Positions 37,099 through 47,752 of a stretch of DNA of 64,000 nt are shown here, in pieces. The number at the start of each line of letters is the position of its first letter. Positions within the stretch are counted from its first letter, which is position 1. The notes under the pieces are model-generated. The model was not told the DNA's origin and made no database searches. It saw nothing but the letters and a program-made list of their open reading frames with translations. Origin of the DNA: Cupriavidus metallidurans CH34. Lineage in GTDB: Bacteria; Pseudomonadota; Gammaproteobacteria; Burkholderiales; Burkholderiaceae. The translations under genes and the position numbers were made by a program. The stretch spans positions 434,001-498,000 of the forward strand of contig NC_007973.1 of assembly GCF_000196015.1 (NCBI RefSeq), written 5' to 3'.

Positions 37099-37680
37099 TC
37101 AGGGCGCGGTTGGTTGCGGCTTGGGCGCCGCATCGTCGATCAGCCAGCGCGCAAACGCTGCCAGGTCGTCATGCACGCGCGTGCCATCGGGCAGGCCGCC
37201 TTTTTCCAGCGTTTTCATGCCCTTGCCAGTACGAACCAGATGCGGGATGCAGCCAACCGCCACGCCCGCCTGAAGGTCGCGCAGCGAATCTCCCACCGTG
37301 GGCACGGTGCGCAATTCGATGCCGAACCGCTCGCCAATCTGCTCGTACAGGCCGGATTTGGGTTTGCGGCAGTCGCAGTTGTCGGCTGCCGTGTGCGGGC
37401 AGAAGAAGATGGCTTCGACGCGGCCACCGAGGTTGGCCAGCGCCTTGTACATCTTCTCGTGCATCGCGTTGAGCGCGCTCATCTCGAACAGGCCGCGGCC
37501 GATGCCCGACTGGTTGCTGGCCACCACTACGCGGTAGCCGGCCTGGTTCAGCATGGCGATGGCTTCAAGGCTACCCTCGATGGGTATCCATTCGTCGGGT
37601 GTCTTGATGAACTGGTCGCTGTCGCGGTTGATGACTCCGTCGCGATCCAGGATGACGAACTTCAACTGGGACTGTGGCAT
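37099..37680 (-). CDS. gmhB: D-glycero-beta-D-manno-heptose 1,7-bisphosphate 7-phosphatase
   Basis: A 193-residue HAD phosphatase of LPS core-heptose synthesis. The nucleophile motif is VILDRDGVIN (residues about 9-18), the zinc site is CPHTAADNCDCRKPK, and VVASNQSGIGRGLF is HAD motif II. It lies between glyS and plsC on the minus strand, as in other Burkholderiales, feeding envelope synthesis. Confidence 0.95.
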   Translation of the reverse strand: MPQSQLKFVILDRDGVINRDSDQFIKTPDEWIPIEGSLEAIAMLNQAGYRVVVASNQSGIGRGLFEMSALNAMHEKMYKALANLGGRVEAIFFCPHTAADNCDCRKPKSGLYEQIGERFGIELRTVPTVGDSLRDLQAGVAVGCIPHLVRTGKGMKTLEKGGLPDGTRVHDDLAAFARWLIDDAAPKPQPTAP

Positions 37681-37715
37681 GGCGCGCGTTCCGGTGATGC
37701 AGCGTATGAGACAGC

Positions 37716-39839
37716 TTAGGCCGCCAGCTTCGAAATGTCCGCGACGCGATTCGCCAGGCCGTGCAGCGTGGCCAACAGCGCCAGGCGGTTGGCGCGCAGC
37801 TTCGCGTCCTCGGCCATGACCATCACGTCGTTGAAGAAGCGGTCCACAGCATCGCGAAGCTGTGCCAGGTCGCGCAGCGCGGCGGTGAAATCACCACCCG
37901 CGAACGCGGCTTCCACGCCCGGGCGCACGCGCTCGATCGCCTCGTGCAACGCGCCTTCGGCAGCCTCCTGGAACAGCGATACATCGACGCTGCCGATTGC
38001 CTCGTCCGTCTTCTTCAGGATGTTCGTGATGCGTTTGTTCGCTGCGGCCAGGGCTTCGGCTTCAGGCAACGCCGCGAACGTGCGGACGGCTTCCATGCGC
38101 GCCAGGATGTCGTGCAGTTGCTGCGGGCGCAGGCTGACCACGGCTTCTACTTCGTTGGTCGTGTAGCCCTTGTCCTTCAGGTAGCCACGTACGCGGTCGA
38201 AGAGGAAGTCGGTGATCGCTTCGCGCGAAGGCTTGACCGCCGCGATGCCGGCGAAGGCTTGTTCGGTCAGACCCAGCACGTCGTTCAGGGGCAGCGCCAG
38301 CGGTTTCTCGATCAGCATCCGCAGGATGCCCAGCGCGTGGCGGCGCAGCGCGAACGGGTCCTTTTCGCCCGTCGGCTGCAGGCCGATGCCCCAGATGCCA
38401 ATCAGCGTCTCAAGCTTGTCGGCCAGCGCCACGGCGGTGCTCACGTTGCCTGCCGGCAGCGCGTCGCCGGCAAAGCGCGGGCGATAGTGTTCGGAGCAGG
38501 CCAGGGCGACGTCCTCGGCTTCGTCGTCGTGGCGGGCGTAGTACGTGCCCATCGTGCCTTGCAGCTCGGGGAACTCGCCGACCATATCGGTCAGCAGGTC
38601 GGCCTTGGCCAGTTCGGCGCCGCGCATCGCGGCGGCCTTGTCGACCGGGGCGCCGGTGGCGTTCATCGCGTCGGCAAGATGGCCGGCGATCTGCTGCAGG
38701 CGCTGCACGCGGTCGAGCTGGTTGCCGATCTTGTTGTGGTAGACCACGTTGGCGAGTTGCGGCACGCGCGAGGCCAGCGTCTTTTTGCGGTCCTGGTCGA
38801 AGAAGAACTTCGCATCGGCCAGGCGTGGGCGCACCACACGCTCGTTGCCCGTGATGATCGATTGCGGGGTGTCGGTGGCCAGGTTCGATACGATCAGGAA
38901 GCGGTTGCGCAGGTGCCCTTCGGCATCGGTCAGTGCAAAGTACTTCTGGTTGGTCTGCATCGTCAGGATCAGGCACTCCTGCGGCACGGCCAGGAAGGCT
39001 TCCTCGAAGTGGCACGGGTAGATCACCGGCCATTCGACCAGCGAGTTCACCTCGTCAAGCAGCGAGTCCGGCATGATGACCTTGTCGGCGCCGGCTTCCT
39101 TGAGCAGCGCCGTGCGGATGCGCTCGCGCCGGTCGGCATAGCTGGCGACGACGCGGCCGCGCGATTCCAGCAGGCCGGCGTACTCGGCCGCGTGGGGAAT
39201 CTCGATCGTGCCCTGCGACAGGAAGCGGTGACCTTGCGTGAGATTGCTGGCTTGCAGGCCGAGCGCCGAAACCGGCACGATCTCCGCGCCGTACAGCGCG
39301 ATCAGGCTGTGTGCCGGACGCACGAAATGCACGGTGGTGCCGTCCGGACGCTGGTAGCTCATCACCTTCGGGATCGGCAGCTTGGTCAGCGTCTCGTCGA
39401 GCGCTGCCTGCAGGCCATCGGCCAGCGTCGCGCCGCGCGCGGTGTAGCGGTAGAAGAACGCATCGGCCTTGCCGTCGGAGGCGCGCTCGAGCGTCTGCCA
39501 GTCAATCTCGGCTACGCCGACCGATTTGGCCAGTGCCGCCAGCTTCTTGCCCAGCGGAGCCGTCGGGGCGCCGTTGGCATCGAGCGCCACGGTCAGCGGC
39601 AGTACCTTCTCGCGCTGCTCGCGGTCCGGCGCGGTGCGGCGCACGCCGGAGACCAGCGCGCCCAGGCGGCGCGGCGTGGCGAAAGGCGTAACGGTGGCGC
39701 CTGCTTCGAGCAGATCGCGCGCGCCGAGGCCGTCGAACAGGCCTTGGGCAAAGGCCTCGCCCAGGCGTGCCAGCGCCTTCGGCGGCAGTTCTTCAGTGAA
39801 CAGTTCGATCAGCAGCGAATCGGTCATGGGTTGCGACAT
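37716..39839 (-). CDS. glyS: Glycyl-tRNA synthetase beta subunit
   Basis: A 707-residue beta subunit of the tetrameric (alpha2beta2) glycine enzyme; it binds tRNA. Motifs: [22 protein letters not shown] at the N-terminus, [33 protein letters not shown] and the HD-like and anticodon domains toward the C-terminus (about residues 590-700). The 30-base gap to the upstream unknown gene suggests an operon glyQ-unknown-glyS. Confidence 0.97.
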   Translation of the reverse strand: MSQPMTDSLLIELFTEELPPKALARLGEAFAQGLFDGLGARDLLEAGATVTPFATPRRLGALVSGVRRTAPDREQREKVLPLTVALDANGAPTAPLGKKLAALAKSVGVAEIDWQTLERASDGKADAFFYRYTARGATLADGLQAALDETLTKLPIPKVMSYQRPDGTTVHFVRPAHSLIALYGAEIVPVSALGLQASNLTQGHRFLSQGTIEIPHAAEYAGLLESRGRVVASYADRRERIRTALLKEAGADKVIMPDSLLDEVNSLVEWPVIYPCHFEEAFLAVPQECLILTMQTNQKYFALTDAEGHLRNRFLIVSNLATDTPQSIITGNERVVRPRLADAKFFFDQDRKKTLASRVPQLANVVYHNKIGNQLDRVQRLQQIAGHLADAMNATGAPVDKAAAMRGAELAKADLLTDMVGEFPELQGTMGTYYARHDDEAEDVALACSEHYRPRFAGDALPAGNVSTAVALADKLETLIGIWGIGLQPTGEKDPFALRRHALGILRMLIEKPLALPLNDVLGLTEQAFAGIAAVKPSREAITDFLFDRVRGYLKDKGYTTNEVEAVVSLRPQQLHDILARMEAVRTFAALPEAEALAAANKRITNILKKTDEAIGSVDVSLFQEAAEGALHEAIERVRPGVEAAFAGGDFTAALRDLAQLRDAVDRFFNDVMVMAEDAKLRANRLALLATLHGLANRVADISKLAA

Positions 39840-39869
39840 GAATCGTATCCAACAGGTATGGGCGCGCGC

Positions 39870-40490
39870 TTAGCAGCGCGGCGAGAGATTGGGTTCCACG
39901 CCAGACAGCAGCCACAGGCCATTCTGCTGGCGGAATTGCAGCGTGGTGTAGGCGCATTGCACCGCCACGCCGGAAGCGCCGCGGGTACCCGCGGCTGGAA
40001 AGCGTGCGTCGATCCGCTGCGTACGACGGTCATAACGGATCTCGTCGATGCGTCCGCCGATCCAGAATTCGATCTTGGCGGGAAGCTGCGCGGCCGAATA
40101 GTAAGTGCGCACGGTGCGGCGCGGCCGGCCGTTGTGGTCTTCCCACTCGGCCCACTGCAGCGGGTAGCGGATCGCGCTTTCATAGGCGCGCAGCGGCACC
40201 CGGTGCCAGCCGAGATCGCGCGAGCCCGACAGGTCGCACGAGAACGACCGCACGAGCTGCGTCCACTGGTCGATCGACTTGAGCGCCGGGCGCCAGTGCC
40301 GCGTGATGGCCAGTTGCAGGGCCTGCTGGTCGGCTTCGCAAATATTGCTCAAGTCCTCGGGCAGGTAGAGCGCCTGCGGACTTGGCGGGGATGCGGTGCG
40401 TGCCAGGGCGTCGGCGCTGCCGCCGAACACCGCCACGGCGGACACGGCCAACGCGACGATCGCACAGACGCCGCGCAGATGGGGTGTCAT
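39870..40490 (-). CDS. Secreted protein of unknown function between glyQ and glyS
   Basis: A 206-residue protein with a signal peptide ([18 protein letters not shown], to about residue 29) and no membrane helix afterward. It has four cysteines in the mature part (in [22 protein letters not shown] and at the very end, SPRC), suggesting disulfides in the periplasm. No known domain is recognised. The start at 40490 overlaps the glyQ stop by 4 bp, so translation is coupled to glyQ. An uncharacterised secreted protein in a synthetase operon is unusual but seems to be kept in Burkholderiales (recalled, not searched). Confidence 0.75.
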   Translation of the reverse strand: MTPHLRGVCAIVALAVSAVAVFGGSADALARTASPPSPQALYLPEDLSNICEADQQALQLAITRHWRPALKSIDQWTQLVRSFSCDLSGSRDLGWHRVPLRAYESAIRYPLQWAEWEDHNGRPRRTVRTYYSAAQLPAKIEFWIGGRIDEIRYDRRTQRIDARFPAAGTRGASGVAVQCAYTTLQFRQQNGLWLLSGVEPNLSPRC

Positions 40491-41440
40491 GCGCGGGCCT
40501 CGGTCTTGCACATCGGGAAGCCAAGTGCTTCCCGCGAGTCGTAGTAGGCCTGCGCCACCTGGCGCGACAGATTGCGGATTCGCCCGATATAGGCGGCACG
40601 CTCGGTCACGGAGATCGCGCCGCGCGCGTCCAGCAGGTTGAAGGTGTGGGCGGCCTTGAGCACTTGTTCATAGGCCGGCAGCGCCAGGCGTGTGCCAGCG
40701 GCCTTCTCCTGCGCGCCTTCGGCCTTTTCGCCGGTATCGCCCATCAGGCGCTTGGCTTCGCTCTCGTGCTCGGCAAAATGGCGGAACAGGATTTCCGTGT
40801 TGCTGTGCTCGAAGTTGTAGGTGGACTGTTCCACTTCGTTCTGGTGGTACACGTCACCGTAGGTCAGGCGGCGCGTCTCGCCGTTTTCCTGCCATTCGGT
40901 CCAGACCAGGTCGTAGATGTTCTCGACCTTCTGCAGGTACATCGCCAGACGCTCGATGCCGTAGGTGATTTCGCCGGTGATCGGCTTGCAGTCGATGCCG
41001 CCAACCTGCTGGAAGTAGGTGAACTGCGTCACTTCCATGCCGTTGAGCCAGACTTCCCAGCCCAGGCCCCATGCGCCGAGCGTCGGATTTTCCCAGTCGT
41101 CCTCGACGAAGCGGATGTCGTTCTGCTTGAGGTCAAGGCCCAGCGCCTCGAGCGAGCCGAGGTACAGCTCGAGAATGTTCTCGGGCGCCGGCTTGAGCAC
41201 CACCTGGTACTGGTAGTAGTGCTGCAGGCGGTTGGGGTTCTCGCCATAGCGGCCGTCCTTGGGGCGGCGCGACGGTTGCACGTATGCGGCACGCCACGGT
41301 TCCGGGCCGATGGCGCGCAGGAAGGTGTGCACGTGCGACGTCCCGGCGCCGACCTCCAGATCGATCGGTTGCAACAGCGCGCAACCCTGCCGGTCCCAGT
41401 AGGCCTGCAGGGTCAGAATCATTTGTTGGAAGGTCAGCAT
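40487..41440 (-). CDS. glyQ: Glycyl-tRNA synthetase alpha subunit
   Basis: A 317-residue catalytic alpha subunit. The signature start is [20 protein letters not shown], with motifs [33 protein letters not shown] and [21 protein letters not shown]. An in-frame upstream ATG at 41476 adds 12 unrelated residues and is rejected. Partner glyS lies 0.6 kb downstream after the secreted unknown gene. Confidence 0.97.
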   Translation of the reverse strand: MLTFQQMILTLQAYWDRQGCALLQPIDLEVGAGTSHVHTFLRAIGPEPWRAAYVQPSRRPKDGRYGENPNRLQHYYQYQVVLKPAPENILELYLGSLEALGLDLKQNDIRFVEDDWENPTLGAWGLGWEVWLNGMEVTQFTYFQQVGGIDCKPITGEITYGIERLAMYLQKVENIYDLVWTEWQENGETRRLTYGDVYHQNEVEQSTYNFEHSNTEILFRHFAEHESEAKRLMGDTGEKAEGAQEKAAGTRLALPAYEQVLKAAHTFNLLDARGAISVTERAAYIGRIRNLSRQVAQAYYDSREALGFPMCKTEARA

Positions 41441-41802
41441 AGGAAGACGAAAAGGAAATCTGGCGGGCAAGTGCACGAGCCGTCTCGCGCGGGGTTTGCC
41501 AAACCTTGAATTCTATCGGGTTTTTGGGTCGCCCCCCGCGCAAGCGACGTGGAAACAAGGGTGCCGGGGCACGAATCATGCTTGGCGACACTGTCGGGCT
41601 TTTGCAACGGGTCGGGTAAATCCCGACCGGGGTTTCAGAACCGACTTATAGGTGCCGATAACGTTTTTGTATACAGTTGAAGCACGCGGCTGAACACAAA
41701 ACGAACAGGCTGCGGCTGGAACCGCCTCCCTTATCCGCGTGGGTCGATGCACGGGCCGGAAGGCGCTCCGGGAATCATCATCTTTACTTCTTGGGATTGG
41801 TC
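41441..41802. other. Intergenic region upstream of small ORF
   Basis: Contains a hairpin GGTCGGG/CCCGACC at about 41611-41629 and a LexA-like sequence ACGTTTTTGTATACAG at 41661-41676, overlapping a possible -10 (TATACA, 41670-41675). Confidence 0.45.
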
Positions 41803-41895
41803 ATGTCGCTGCTGTCTCGCAAACCGTACCTCGTCGCCATCGCTGTGATGGCCGCTGCTGCGGCCGTCTCGATCGCCACTTCGGTGATCGGCTGA
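41803..41895 (+). CDS. Candidate 30-residue single-helix membrane peptide
   Basis: MSLLSRKPYLVAIAVMAA... : a short basic head followed by one hydrophobic helix of about 20 residues ending in SVIG. The ATG has a weak GGGA site. A TTG at 41677 would give 72 residues but would lie before the proposed transcript start. Position downstream of a LexA-like box and size recall SOS-type small membrane peptides, but nothing proves translation. Confidence 0.35.
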   Translation: MSLLSRKPYLVAIAVMAAAAAVSIATSVIG

Positions 41896-41923
41896 GCCCC
41901 GAGGCTTCGCACCGTCGTTTCGC

Positions 41924-43552
41924 CTACCCGCGCGCGCGTCGCGCGCGGGCGGCCACCAACAGCACCAGCAGGCTGCCGATCAGCACCGGCACGTTACCCC
42001 AGCGGATGTAAGGCGTCAGGCCCTGCATGCCCTGCACGGTCGCGGTCAGCGTTCCCACCTGGAAAGTCGGCAGCTTTGCCTGCACTGTGCCATCCGGTGC
42101 CACCACGGCGGTCATGCCCGTATTCGTGGCACGCAGCATGGGCCTGCGCATTTCCAGCGCGCGCATCCGCGAGATCTGAAGGTGCTGGTCCAGTGCGATC
42201 GTGTCGCCAAACCAGGCCAGGTTCGTGACGTTGGCCAGCATGTTGGCCGGTGTTGCCTGCTGGCGCAGCGTGGCCGCGATCTCTTCCCCGAACAAATCCT
42301 CGTAGCAGATATTCGGTGCCACATGAATGCCGCGTACCGGAACCGCCGGCTGGTCCAGCGTGCCGCGCCGGAAATCGCCCAGCGGCATTTTCATCATGTC
42401 CACGAACCAGCGGAAGCCGAACGGGATGAACTCGCCGAATGGCACCAGATGGTGCTTGTTGTAGCGGTAGAGCTGATCCTGTTCCGGGCCGATCGCGAAC
42501 ACGCTGTTGGTGAAATCCACCGGCGAATCGGCGCCGGCGGCGCCGAAGATGATCGTGGTGCCGGTCTTTTCCATGAAGGTACGCACCGCACGGGCGATCT
42601 CGACCGGCAGTTCCTGCAGGATTACCGGGAATGCGGTCTCCGGCGTGACCACCAGATCGGCCGGCGCCTCGGTGATCAGGTCGCGGTAAAGCTCCAGCGA
42701 TCGCTCGATGCCCACGGGTTCGAACTTGATGTCCTGGGCCACATTGCCTTGCAGCAGCCGGACATGGATCGGCTGTCCGATGGGCGAGGTGTACTGGATC
42801 GGCGCAAGCGCCGCGCCGCAGGCCAGCACGCCCACCGCGAGTCCGCCGGCGAGCACCGCCGATCGGGCTTTTCGCTGGCGGCCGATGGCGCCGACGACTG
42901 CCACCAGCAAGGCCGCGATGAACCCGGCCAGCGCGGAAATGCCATAGACGCCGATCAGCGGCGCGAAACCCGCCAGCGGGCCGTCCGTGTGGGGATAGCC
43001 ACTGCCGAGCCACGGAAATCCGGTGAACACCACGCCGCGCAGCCACTCGGAGAGCGCCCACGTGGCGCCGAACGCCAGCGCGGGGAGCACGCCGTTGCGG
43101 CCGCGTTGTGTCAGCCAGTGCCAGGCCGCGCCGGCCAGGGCGGGCCAGATCGACAGGTAGCCGGCAAACAGCACCACGGCCAGACCGGCCATCCACGACG
43201 GCATCTCGCCGTAGACGTGCATGCTGATGAACAGCCACCAGATGCCGGACAGGAACCAGCCCAGCCCGAAGGCATAGGCCGTGGCCGCTGCGGCGCGCGG
43301 GCGTGGGGCGCCGGCGATCAGTGCGACGAGTCCGGCCAGCGACAGGATCTGCAGCCACCACCAGTTGTGCGGTGCGAAGGCTTGTGTATGGGCCACGCCC
43401 AGGACGGCCGCGATCAGCAGCCGGAACACGGTGCCGGAGCGGGACGTGACTTGCATAGTCTGAAAAGGGGAGGGCGGCGTGCCGCCCATTGGTGAGTCGG
43501 CCGAACCGGCCCGAGGGGTGCCCACGGCGCCGGGCGTGCCGACGCGCGTCAT
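41924..43552 (-). CDS. lnt: Apolipoprotein N-acyltransferase
   Basis: A 542-residue (or 510-residue) inner-membrane enzyme adding the third acyl chain to lipoproteins. Hydrophobic helices cover about the first 220 residues; the C-terminal nitrilase-like domain has catalytic residues in ETAFPVIL (Glu), KHHLVPFGE (Lys) and NICYEDLFGEE (Cys). The start is uncertain: ATG 43552 overlaps the corC stop by 4 bp (ATGA), but the first 32 residues are Gly/Pro-rich and not typical; ATG 43456 gives the usual N-terminus. It is downstream of corC as in most Gram-negatives. Confidence 0.95.
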   Translation of the reverse strand: MTRVGTPGAVGTPRAGSADSPMGGTPPSPFQTMQVTSRSGTVFRLLIAAVLGVAHTQAFAPHNWWWLQILSLAGLVALIAGAPRPRAAAATAYAFGLGWFLSGIWWLFISMHVYGEMPSWMAGLAVVLFAGYLSIWPALAGAAWHWLTQRGRNGVLPALAFGATWALSEWLRGVVFTGFPWLGSGYPHTDGPLAGFAPLIGVYGISALAGFIAALLVAVVGAIGRQRKARSAVLAGGLAVGVLACGAALAPIQYTSPIGQPIHVRLLQGNVAQDIKFEPVGIERSLELYRDLITEAPADLVVTPETAFPVILQELPVEIARAVRTFMEKTGTTIIFGAAGADSPVDFTNSVFAIGPEQDQLYRYNKHHLVPFGEFIPFGFRWFVDMMKMPLGDFRRGTLDQPAVPVRGIHVAPNICYEDLFGEEIAATLRQQATPANMLANVTNLAWFGDTIALDQHLQISRMRALEMRRPMLRATNTGMTAVVAPDGTVQAKLPTFQVGTLTATVQGMQGLTPYIRWGNVPVLIGSLLVLLVAARARRARG

Positions 43553-44436
43553 GCTTCGGCGACGAGAGCCGGTTCGGCGGGCGCCTCGCGGCGCACCAGC
43601 AGCAGGTGCACCTGGCGGGCATCCGCGCGCAGGACTTCAAACTGCATCGGCGGCAGCGTGATGATCTCGCCACGATGCGGCACATGCCCCACATGGTTCG
43701 TGAGCAGGCCGCCGACCGTATCGACGTCGTCATCGGGAAATGCCGTGCCGAAGGTCTCGTTGAACTGCTCGATCTCGGTCAGGCCATGCACGCGCCAGGC
43801 GCCGTCGGCGGTAGGCAGGATGTTGTCATGGTCCTCGTCGAGGTCGAACTCGTCCTCGATGTCACCCACGATCTGCTCGAGCACGTCCTCGATCGTGACC
43901 AGACCGGCCACGCCGCCGTACTCGTCGACGACGATCGCGATGTGATTGCGATTGATACGGAACTCGCGCAGCAGAATGTTCAGCCGCTTTGACTCGGGGA
44001 TGAACACGGCCGGGCGCAGCGTTTCGCGCAGGTCGAAGTTCGGGTCCGTGTAATAGCGCAGCAGGTCCTTGGCCAGCAGGATACCGATGATGTTGTCACG
44101 GTTGCCTTCGTAGACCGGAAACCGCGAGTGCGCGGTCTGCTGCATGTACGGGATGAAGGTCTCCGGCGCGTCCGCGATGTTGACCGTGTCCATCTGCGCC
44201 CGGGGCACCATGATGTCGCGCGCGGTGAGTTCAGACACCTGGAACACGCCTTCGATCATCGACAACGAGTCGGCGTCAATCAGGTTACGCTCGTGCGCGT
44301 CCTGCAGCACTTCCAGTAATTCGGCGCGGGTATCGGGCTCAGGAGAGATGAAGTCCGAAAGGCGTTCGAGTAGGGATCGTGGGCGATCCGTCTGCTTGTG
44401 ATTGGCAGGTTTCGAACTGGGATAGGGGTCGTTCAT
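43549..44436 (-). CDS. corC: CorC/HlyC-family CBS-domain transporter-associated protein
   Basis: A 295-residue protein with paired CBS domains at about residues 65-190 (VSELTARDIMVPRAQMDTV) and a CorC_HlyC domain at 205-285. It lacks the N-terminal DUF21 membrane part. E. coli CorC/YbeX is linked to magnesium/cobalt efflux and, more recently, to ribosome metabolism; the latter would suit its place beside ybeY. Start 44436 is chosen by similarity to YbeX. Confidence 0.92.
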   Translation of the reverse strand: MNDPYPSSKPANHKQTDRPRSLLERLSDFISPEPDTRAELLEVLQDAHERNLIDADSLSMIEGVFQVSELTARDIMVPRAQMDTVNIADAPETFIPYMQQTAHSRFPVYEGNRDNIIGILLAKDLLRYYTDPNFDLRETLRPAVFIPESKRLNILLREFRINRNHIAIVVDEYGGVAGLVTIEDVLEQIVGDIEDEFDLDEDHDNILPTADGAWRVHGLTEIEQFNETFGTAFPDDDVDTVGGLLTNHVGHVPHRGEIITLPPMQFEVLRADARQVHLLLVRREAPAEPALVAEA

Positions 44437-44539
44437 GTCGCGGCTAGCGCGTGGTGGAGATCGTCTGAAGCATACACTAAAAGCCTTGCGGGCCCGTGAC
44501 AGGGCCGGGTGGGGTGGCTGTCCGGGTGGCTTTTCGTGC

Positions 44540-44571
44540 TCCCCGCTCACGCTTGCGGGAGTGGGGAGCCA
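44540..44571. repeat. REP-like palindrome between ybeY and corC
   Basis: GCTCCCCGCTC pairs with GAGTGGGGAGC (one G-T pair) around a loop of about 10 nt. It has the GCGGGAG core shared with 17329 and 33758. Confidence 0.6.
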
Positions 44572-44580
44572 GACTGTCTG

Positions 44581-45318
44581 TTACTCGCGGATCGGCTTGT
44601 ACGGATCCTCGAAACCCAGGGCCTGCAGCGTTTCGGTCTCGATGGCTTCCATTTCCTCGGCCTCGGTGTCGTCATCGTGCTCATAGCCCTGGGCATGGAG
44701 CACCCCGTGCACGATCAGATGGGCGTAGTGGGCTTCGAGCGACTTCTTCTGCGCCTTGGCTTCGGACTCCACTACCGGGCAGCACAGCACGATGTCGCCG
44801 GCCACCGGATCGTCGTCGTTCTCGGCATAGGCGAACGTGAGCACGTTGGTGGCGTAGTCCTTGCCGCGATAGCTGCGGTTCAGCGTGCGACCTTCCGTCT
44901 CGTCGACGAAGCGCACTGTCAGCGCGGCGTCGGCATAGAGCGCGGACTTCACCCATTTCTCGATTTGCTTGCGGCTCGGCAGGCCGTTGCGCTTCGACAC
45001 GCCGTCGCCATGCTGCACGTCAAGCTCGAGCGCGGGCGGGGTCGCCGGCGTGCCCGTGGTGGTGACGATCGGCGTGGCGGTCACGGCCACGGACAGCGCG
45101 TCGCTGTTGTCCGGGCGCACCAGCAGGCCAGCCTGCTGGCGGGTATCGGTGTGCTCGGCGAGCAGCGCCACCACGCCGTCGCCGGCCTGGGACAGGTCCA
45201 GCGTCAGGCTGCGGCCGTCGGCCAGCTGGATACGCAGCGCGTGCGCGTTTGCCTTGCGGGCGCGGCCATCGGCATCGAACAGCACGAGGCTGGTGGCATT
45301 GGGAGACTTCTTGGTCAA
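44581..45318 (-). CDS. ybeY: Endoribonuclease / rRNA maturation factor YbeY with N-terminal extension
   Basis: A 245-residue protein. The conserved YbeY part is residues about 97-235; it contains [30 protein letters not shown] and the zinc motif [11 protein letters not shown]. YbeY cleaves single-stranded RNA and matures 16S rRNA. The first 95 residues have no counterpart in the usual 155-residue protein; they form a small beta-rich domain ([21 protein letters not shown]). The gene overlaps none and follows phoH by 2 bp, in the classic miaB-phoH-ybeY-corC-lnt order. Confidence 0.93.
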   Translation of the reverse strand: MTKKSPNATSLVLFDADGRARKANAHALRIQLADGRSLTLDLSQAGDGVVALLAEHTDTRQQAGLLVRPDNSDALSVAVTATPIVTTTGTPATPPALELDVQHGDGVSKRNGLPSRKQIEKWVKSALYADAALTVRFVDETEGRTLNRSYRGKDYATNVLTFAYAENDDDPVAGDIVLCCPVVESEAKAQKKSLEAHYAHLIVHGVLHAQGYEHDDDTEAEEMEAIETETLQALGFEDPYKPIRE

Positions 45319-45320
45319 GA

Positions 45321-46316
45321 TCAGGCGTCCTTGTGCTGGGCGTGATATTCGTCATAAGCCTCGACGATGCGCGCCACGAGCGGGTGGCGAACAACGTCGA
45401 CGCTGGTAAAGCGCGTGAGCGACACCCCGCGCACGTCGCGCAGCACGTGCTGCGCCTCCACGAGGCCGCTTTTCTGGCCGCGCGGCAGGTCGATCTGGGT
45501 GGTGTCGCCGGTGATCACGGCCTTGGAGCCGAAGCCGATCCGCGTCAGGAACATCTTCATCTGTTCCGGCGTGGTGTTCTGTGCTTCGTCCAGGATGATG
45601 AACGCGTGATTGAGCGTGCGGCCGCGCATGTACGCGAGCGGCGCGATCTCGATCATCTGGCGTTCGAACATCTTCTGCGTGCGGTCAAAGCCGAGCAGGT
45701 CGTAGAGGGCGTCGTAGAGCGGGCGCAGGTACGGGTCGACCTTCTGCGCCAGGTCGCCGGGCAGGAAGCCGAGCCGTTCGCCCGCTTCCACGGCCGGGCG
45801 CGTCAGCACGATGCGCTTGACCACGTCACGCTCGAGCGCGTCGACGGCGCAGGCCACGGCGAGGTAGGTCTTGCCGGTACCCGCCGGGCCGACGCCGAGC
45901 GTCAGATCGTGCGACAGGATGTTGCGCAGATAGTCGCGCTGCATGGCCGTACGGCCCTGAAGCCCGGTGCGGCGCGTATGCAGCACCGGCGATTCGTCGT
46001 CGATGCTGGAACCGTCGTTGCCTTCCGTGCTCGGCAGGTAGGCGCCATGCGCGGCCACCTGACGCGATTCCACGAGCCCAAGCTGCACGTCGTCGATCGA
46101 TAGCGCCACGCGGGCATTGTTGTAGAAGCGCTCCAGCGCCAGCGTCGCGTCCTGGGCGCGTTCGCCGCGCACCGTCATGCGGTGGCCGCGGCGCTGGATC
46201 GTCACGTCGAGCGCCTGCTCGATCTGGCGCAGGTTCTCGTCGAGCGGCCCGCACAGGTTCTGCAGGCGCGTGTTGTCGTCCCTGGGAGCGACGAATTCGG
46301 CGGTTGGAATCTTCAT
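45321..46316 (-). CDS. PhoH-family ATPase
   Basis: A 331-residue protein: N-terminal KH-like part, then a PhoH domain with Walker A GPAGTGKT at residues 143-150 and Walker [12 protein letters not shown]. Family members (E. coli YbeZ) bind YbeY and act on RNA. It lies between miaB and ybeY, 20 bp after miaB. Confidence 0.95.
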   Translation of the reverse strand: MKIPTAEFVAPRDDNTRLQNLCGPLDENLRQIEQALDVTIQRRGHRMTVRGERAQDATLALERFYNNARVALSIDDVQLGLVESRQVAAHGAYLPSTEGNDGSSIDDESPVLHTRRTGLQGRTAMQRDYLRNILSHDLTLGVGPAGTGKTYLAVACAVDALERDVVKRIVLTRPAVEAGERLGFLPGDLAQKVDPYLRPLYDALYDLLGFDRTQKMFERQMIEIAPLAYMRGRTLNHAFIILDEAQNTTPEQMKMFLTRIGFGSKAVITGDTTQIDLPRGQKSGLVEAQHVLRDVRGVSLTRFTSVDVVRHPLVARIVEAYDEYHAQHKDA

Positions 46317-46336
46317 GGAGCCTTGTTGAACGGCGC

Positions 46337-47689
46337 TTACTGGCGCACGACGAACTCGCCGCGCAGCGAATGCGGGAATGCCTGCGTGACGTTCACGTCG
46401 ACCATCTGGCCGATCATGCGGTCGCGCTGGGCCTGCGGCACGCCCGGCAGCGCGAAGTTGACCACGCGGTTGTTTTCGGTGCGGCCGTGCAGTTCGGTTG
46501 GGTCCTTGCGCGCCGGGCCTTCCACCAGGATGCGTTGAACCGTGCCGACCATACTCTGGCTGATGCGCTGCACGTTCTCCTCGATCGTGGCCTGCAGCAG
46601 TTGCAGGCGGCGCAGCTTGACCTCGTGCGGCGTGTCATCGTGCAGGTTCGCCGCCGGCGTGCCGGGGCGTGGGCTGAAGATGAACGAGAACGAGGTGTCG
46701 TAGCCGATCTCGTGAACCATGGCCATCAGCTTGTCGAAGTCGGCATCGGTCTCGCCGGGGAAGCCGACGATGAAGTCCGACGACATCGACATGTCCGGAC
46801 GCAACGCGCGCAGCCGGCGGATGATGCTCTTGTACTCCAGCACGCTGTAACCGCGCTTCATGCCTGCCAGCACGCGATCGGACGCGTGCTGCACGGGCAG
46901 GTGCAGATGGTTCACCAGCTTGTCGCAACGGCCGTAGAGCTCGATCAGGCGCGACGTGAATTCCTTCGGGTGGCTGGTGGTGTAGCGGATGCGCTCGATG
47001 CCGGGGATATCGGCCACGTACTCGATCAGCAGCGCGAAGTCGGCGATCTCGCTTGTGCCGCCCATCGCGCCGCGATAGGCGTTGACGTTCTGGCCCAGCA
47101 GCGTCACTTCGCGCACGCCCTGTTCGGCCAGCCCGGCCACTTCGGCCAGCACATCCTCGAACGGGCGGGACACTTCCTCGCCGCGGGTGTACGGCACCAC
47201 GCAATAGCTGCAGTACTTCGAGCAGCCTTCCATGATCGACACGAACGCGCTCGGGCCGTCCACACGCGCCGGCGGCAGGTGGTCGAACTTCTCGATCTCC
47301 GGGAACGAGATGTCGACCTGCGACAGGCCGGTCTGCTGGCGGCGGTTGATCAGGTCGGGCAGGCGGTGCAGTGTCTGCGGGCCGAACACGACGTCGACAT
47401 ACGGCGCGCGCGACACGATCGAGGCGCCTTCCTGGCTGGCCACGCAGCCACCCACGCCGATCACCAGATCGGGTTTGGCAGCCTTCAGCGCCTTCATGCG
47501 GCCCAGTTCGGAGAAGACTTTCTCCTGGGCCTTTTCGCGGATCGAGCAGGTGTTGAACAGGATCACGTCGGCGTCTTCGACGTTGTCCGTGGGCTCCATG
47601 CCCTGCGTCGCGTTCAGCACGTCTACCATCTTGTCCGAGTCGTACTCGTTCATCTGGCAGCCGTACGTTTTGACAAATACCTTCTTCAT
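46337..47689 (-). CDS. miaB: tRNA A37 methylthiotransferase MiaB
   Basis: A 450-residue radical-SAM enzyme adding a methylthio group to i6A37. Cluster ligands: Cys11, Cys48 and Cys82 in the UPF0004 domain, and Cys156, Cys160 and Cys163 (the CxxxCxxC motif in [12 protein letters not shown]). A TRAM domain closes the protein at about residues 380-445. It heads the miaB-phoH-ybeY-corC-lnt run. Confidence 0.97.
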
Positions 47690-47752
47690 GGTGCCGGTCT
47701 CAGTGGTTTACCTGGGGGCATCAAGGGCACAACAGGTTGAATCGAAAATGCG

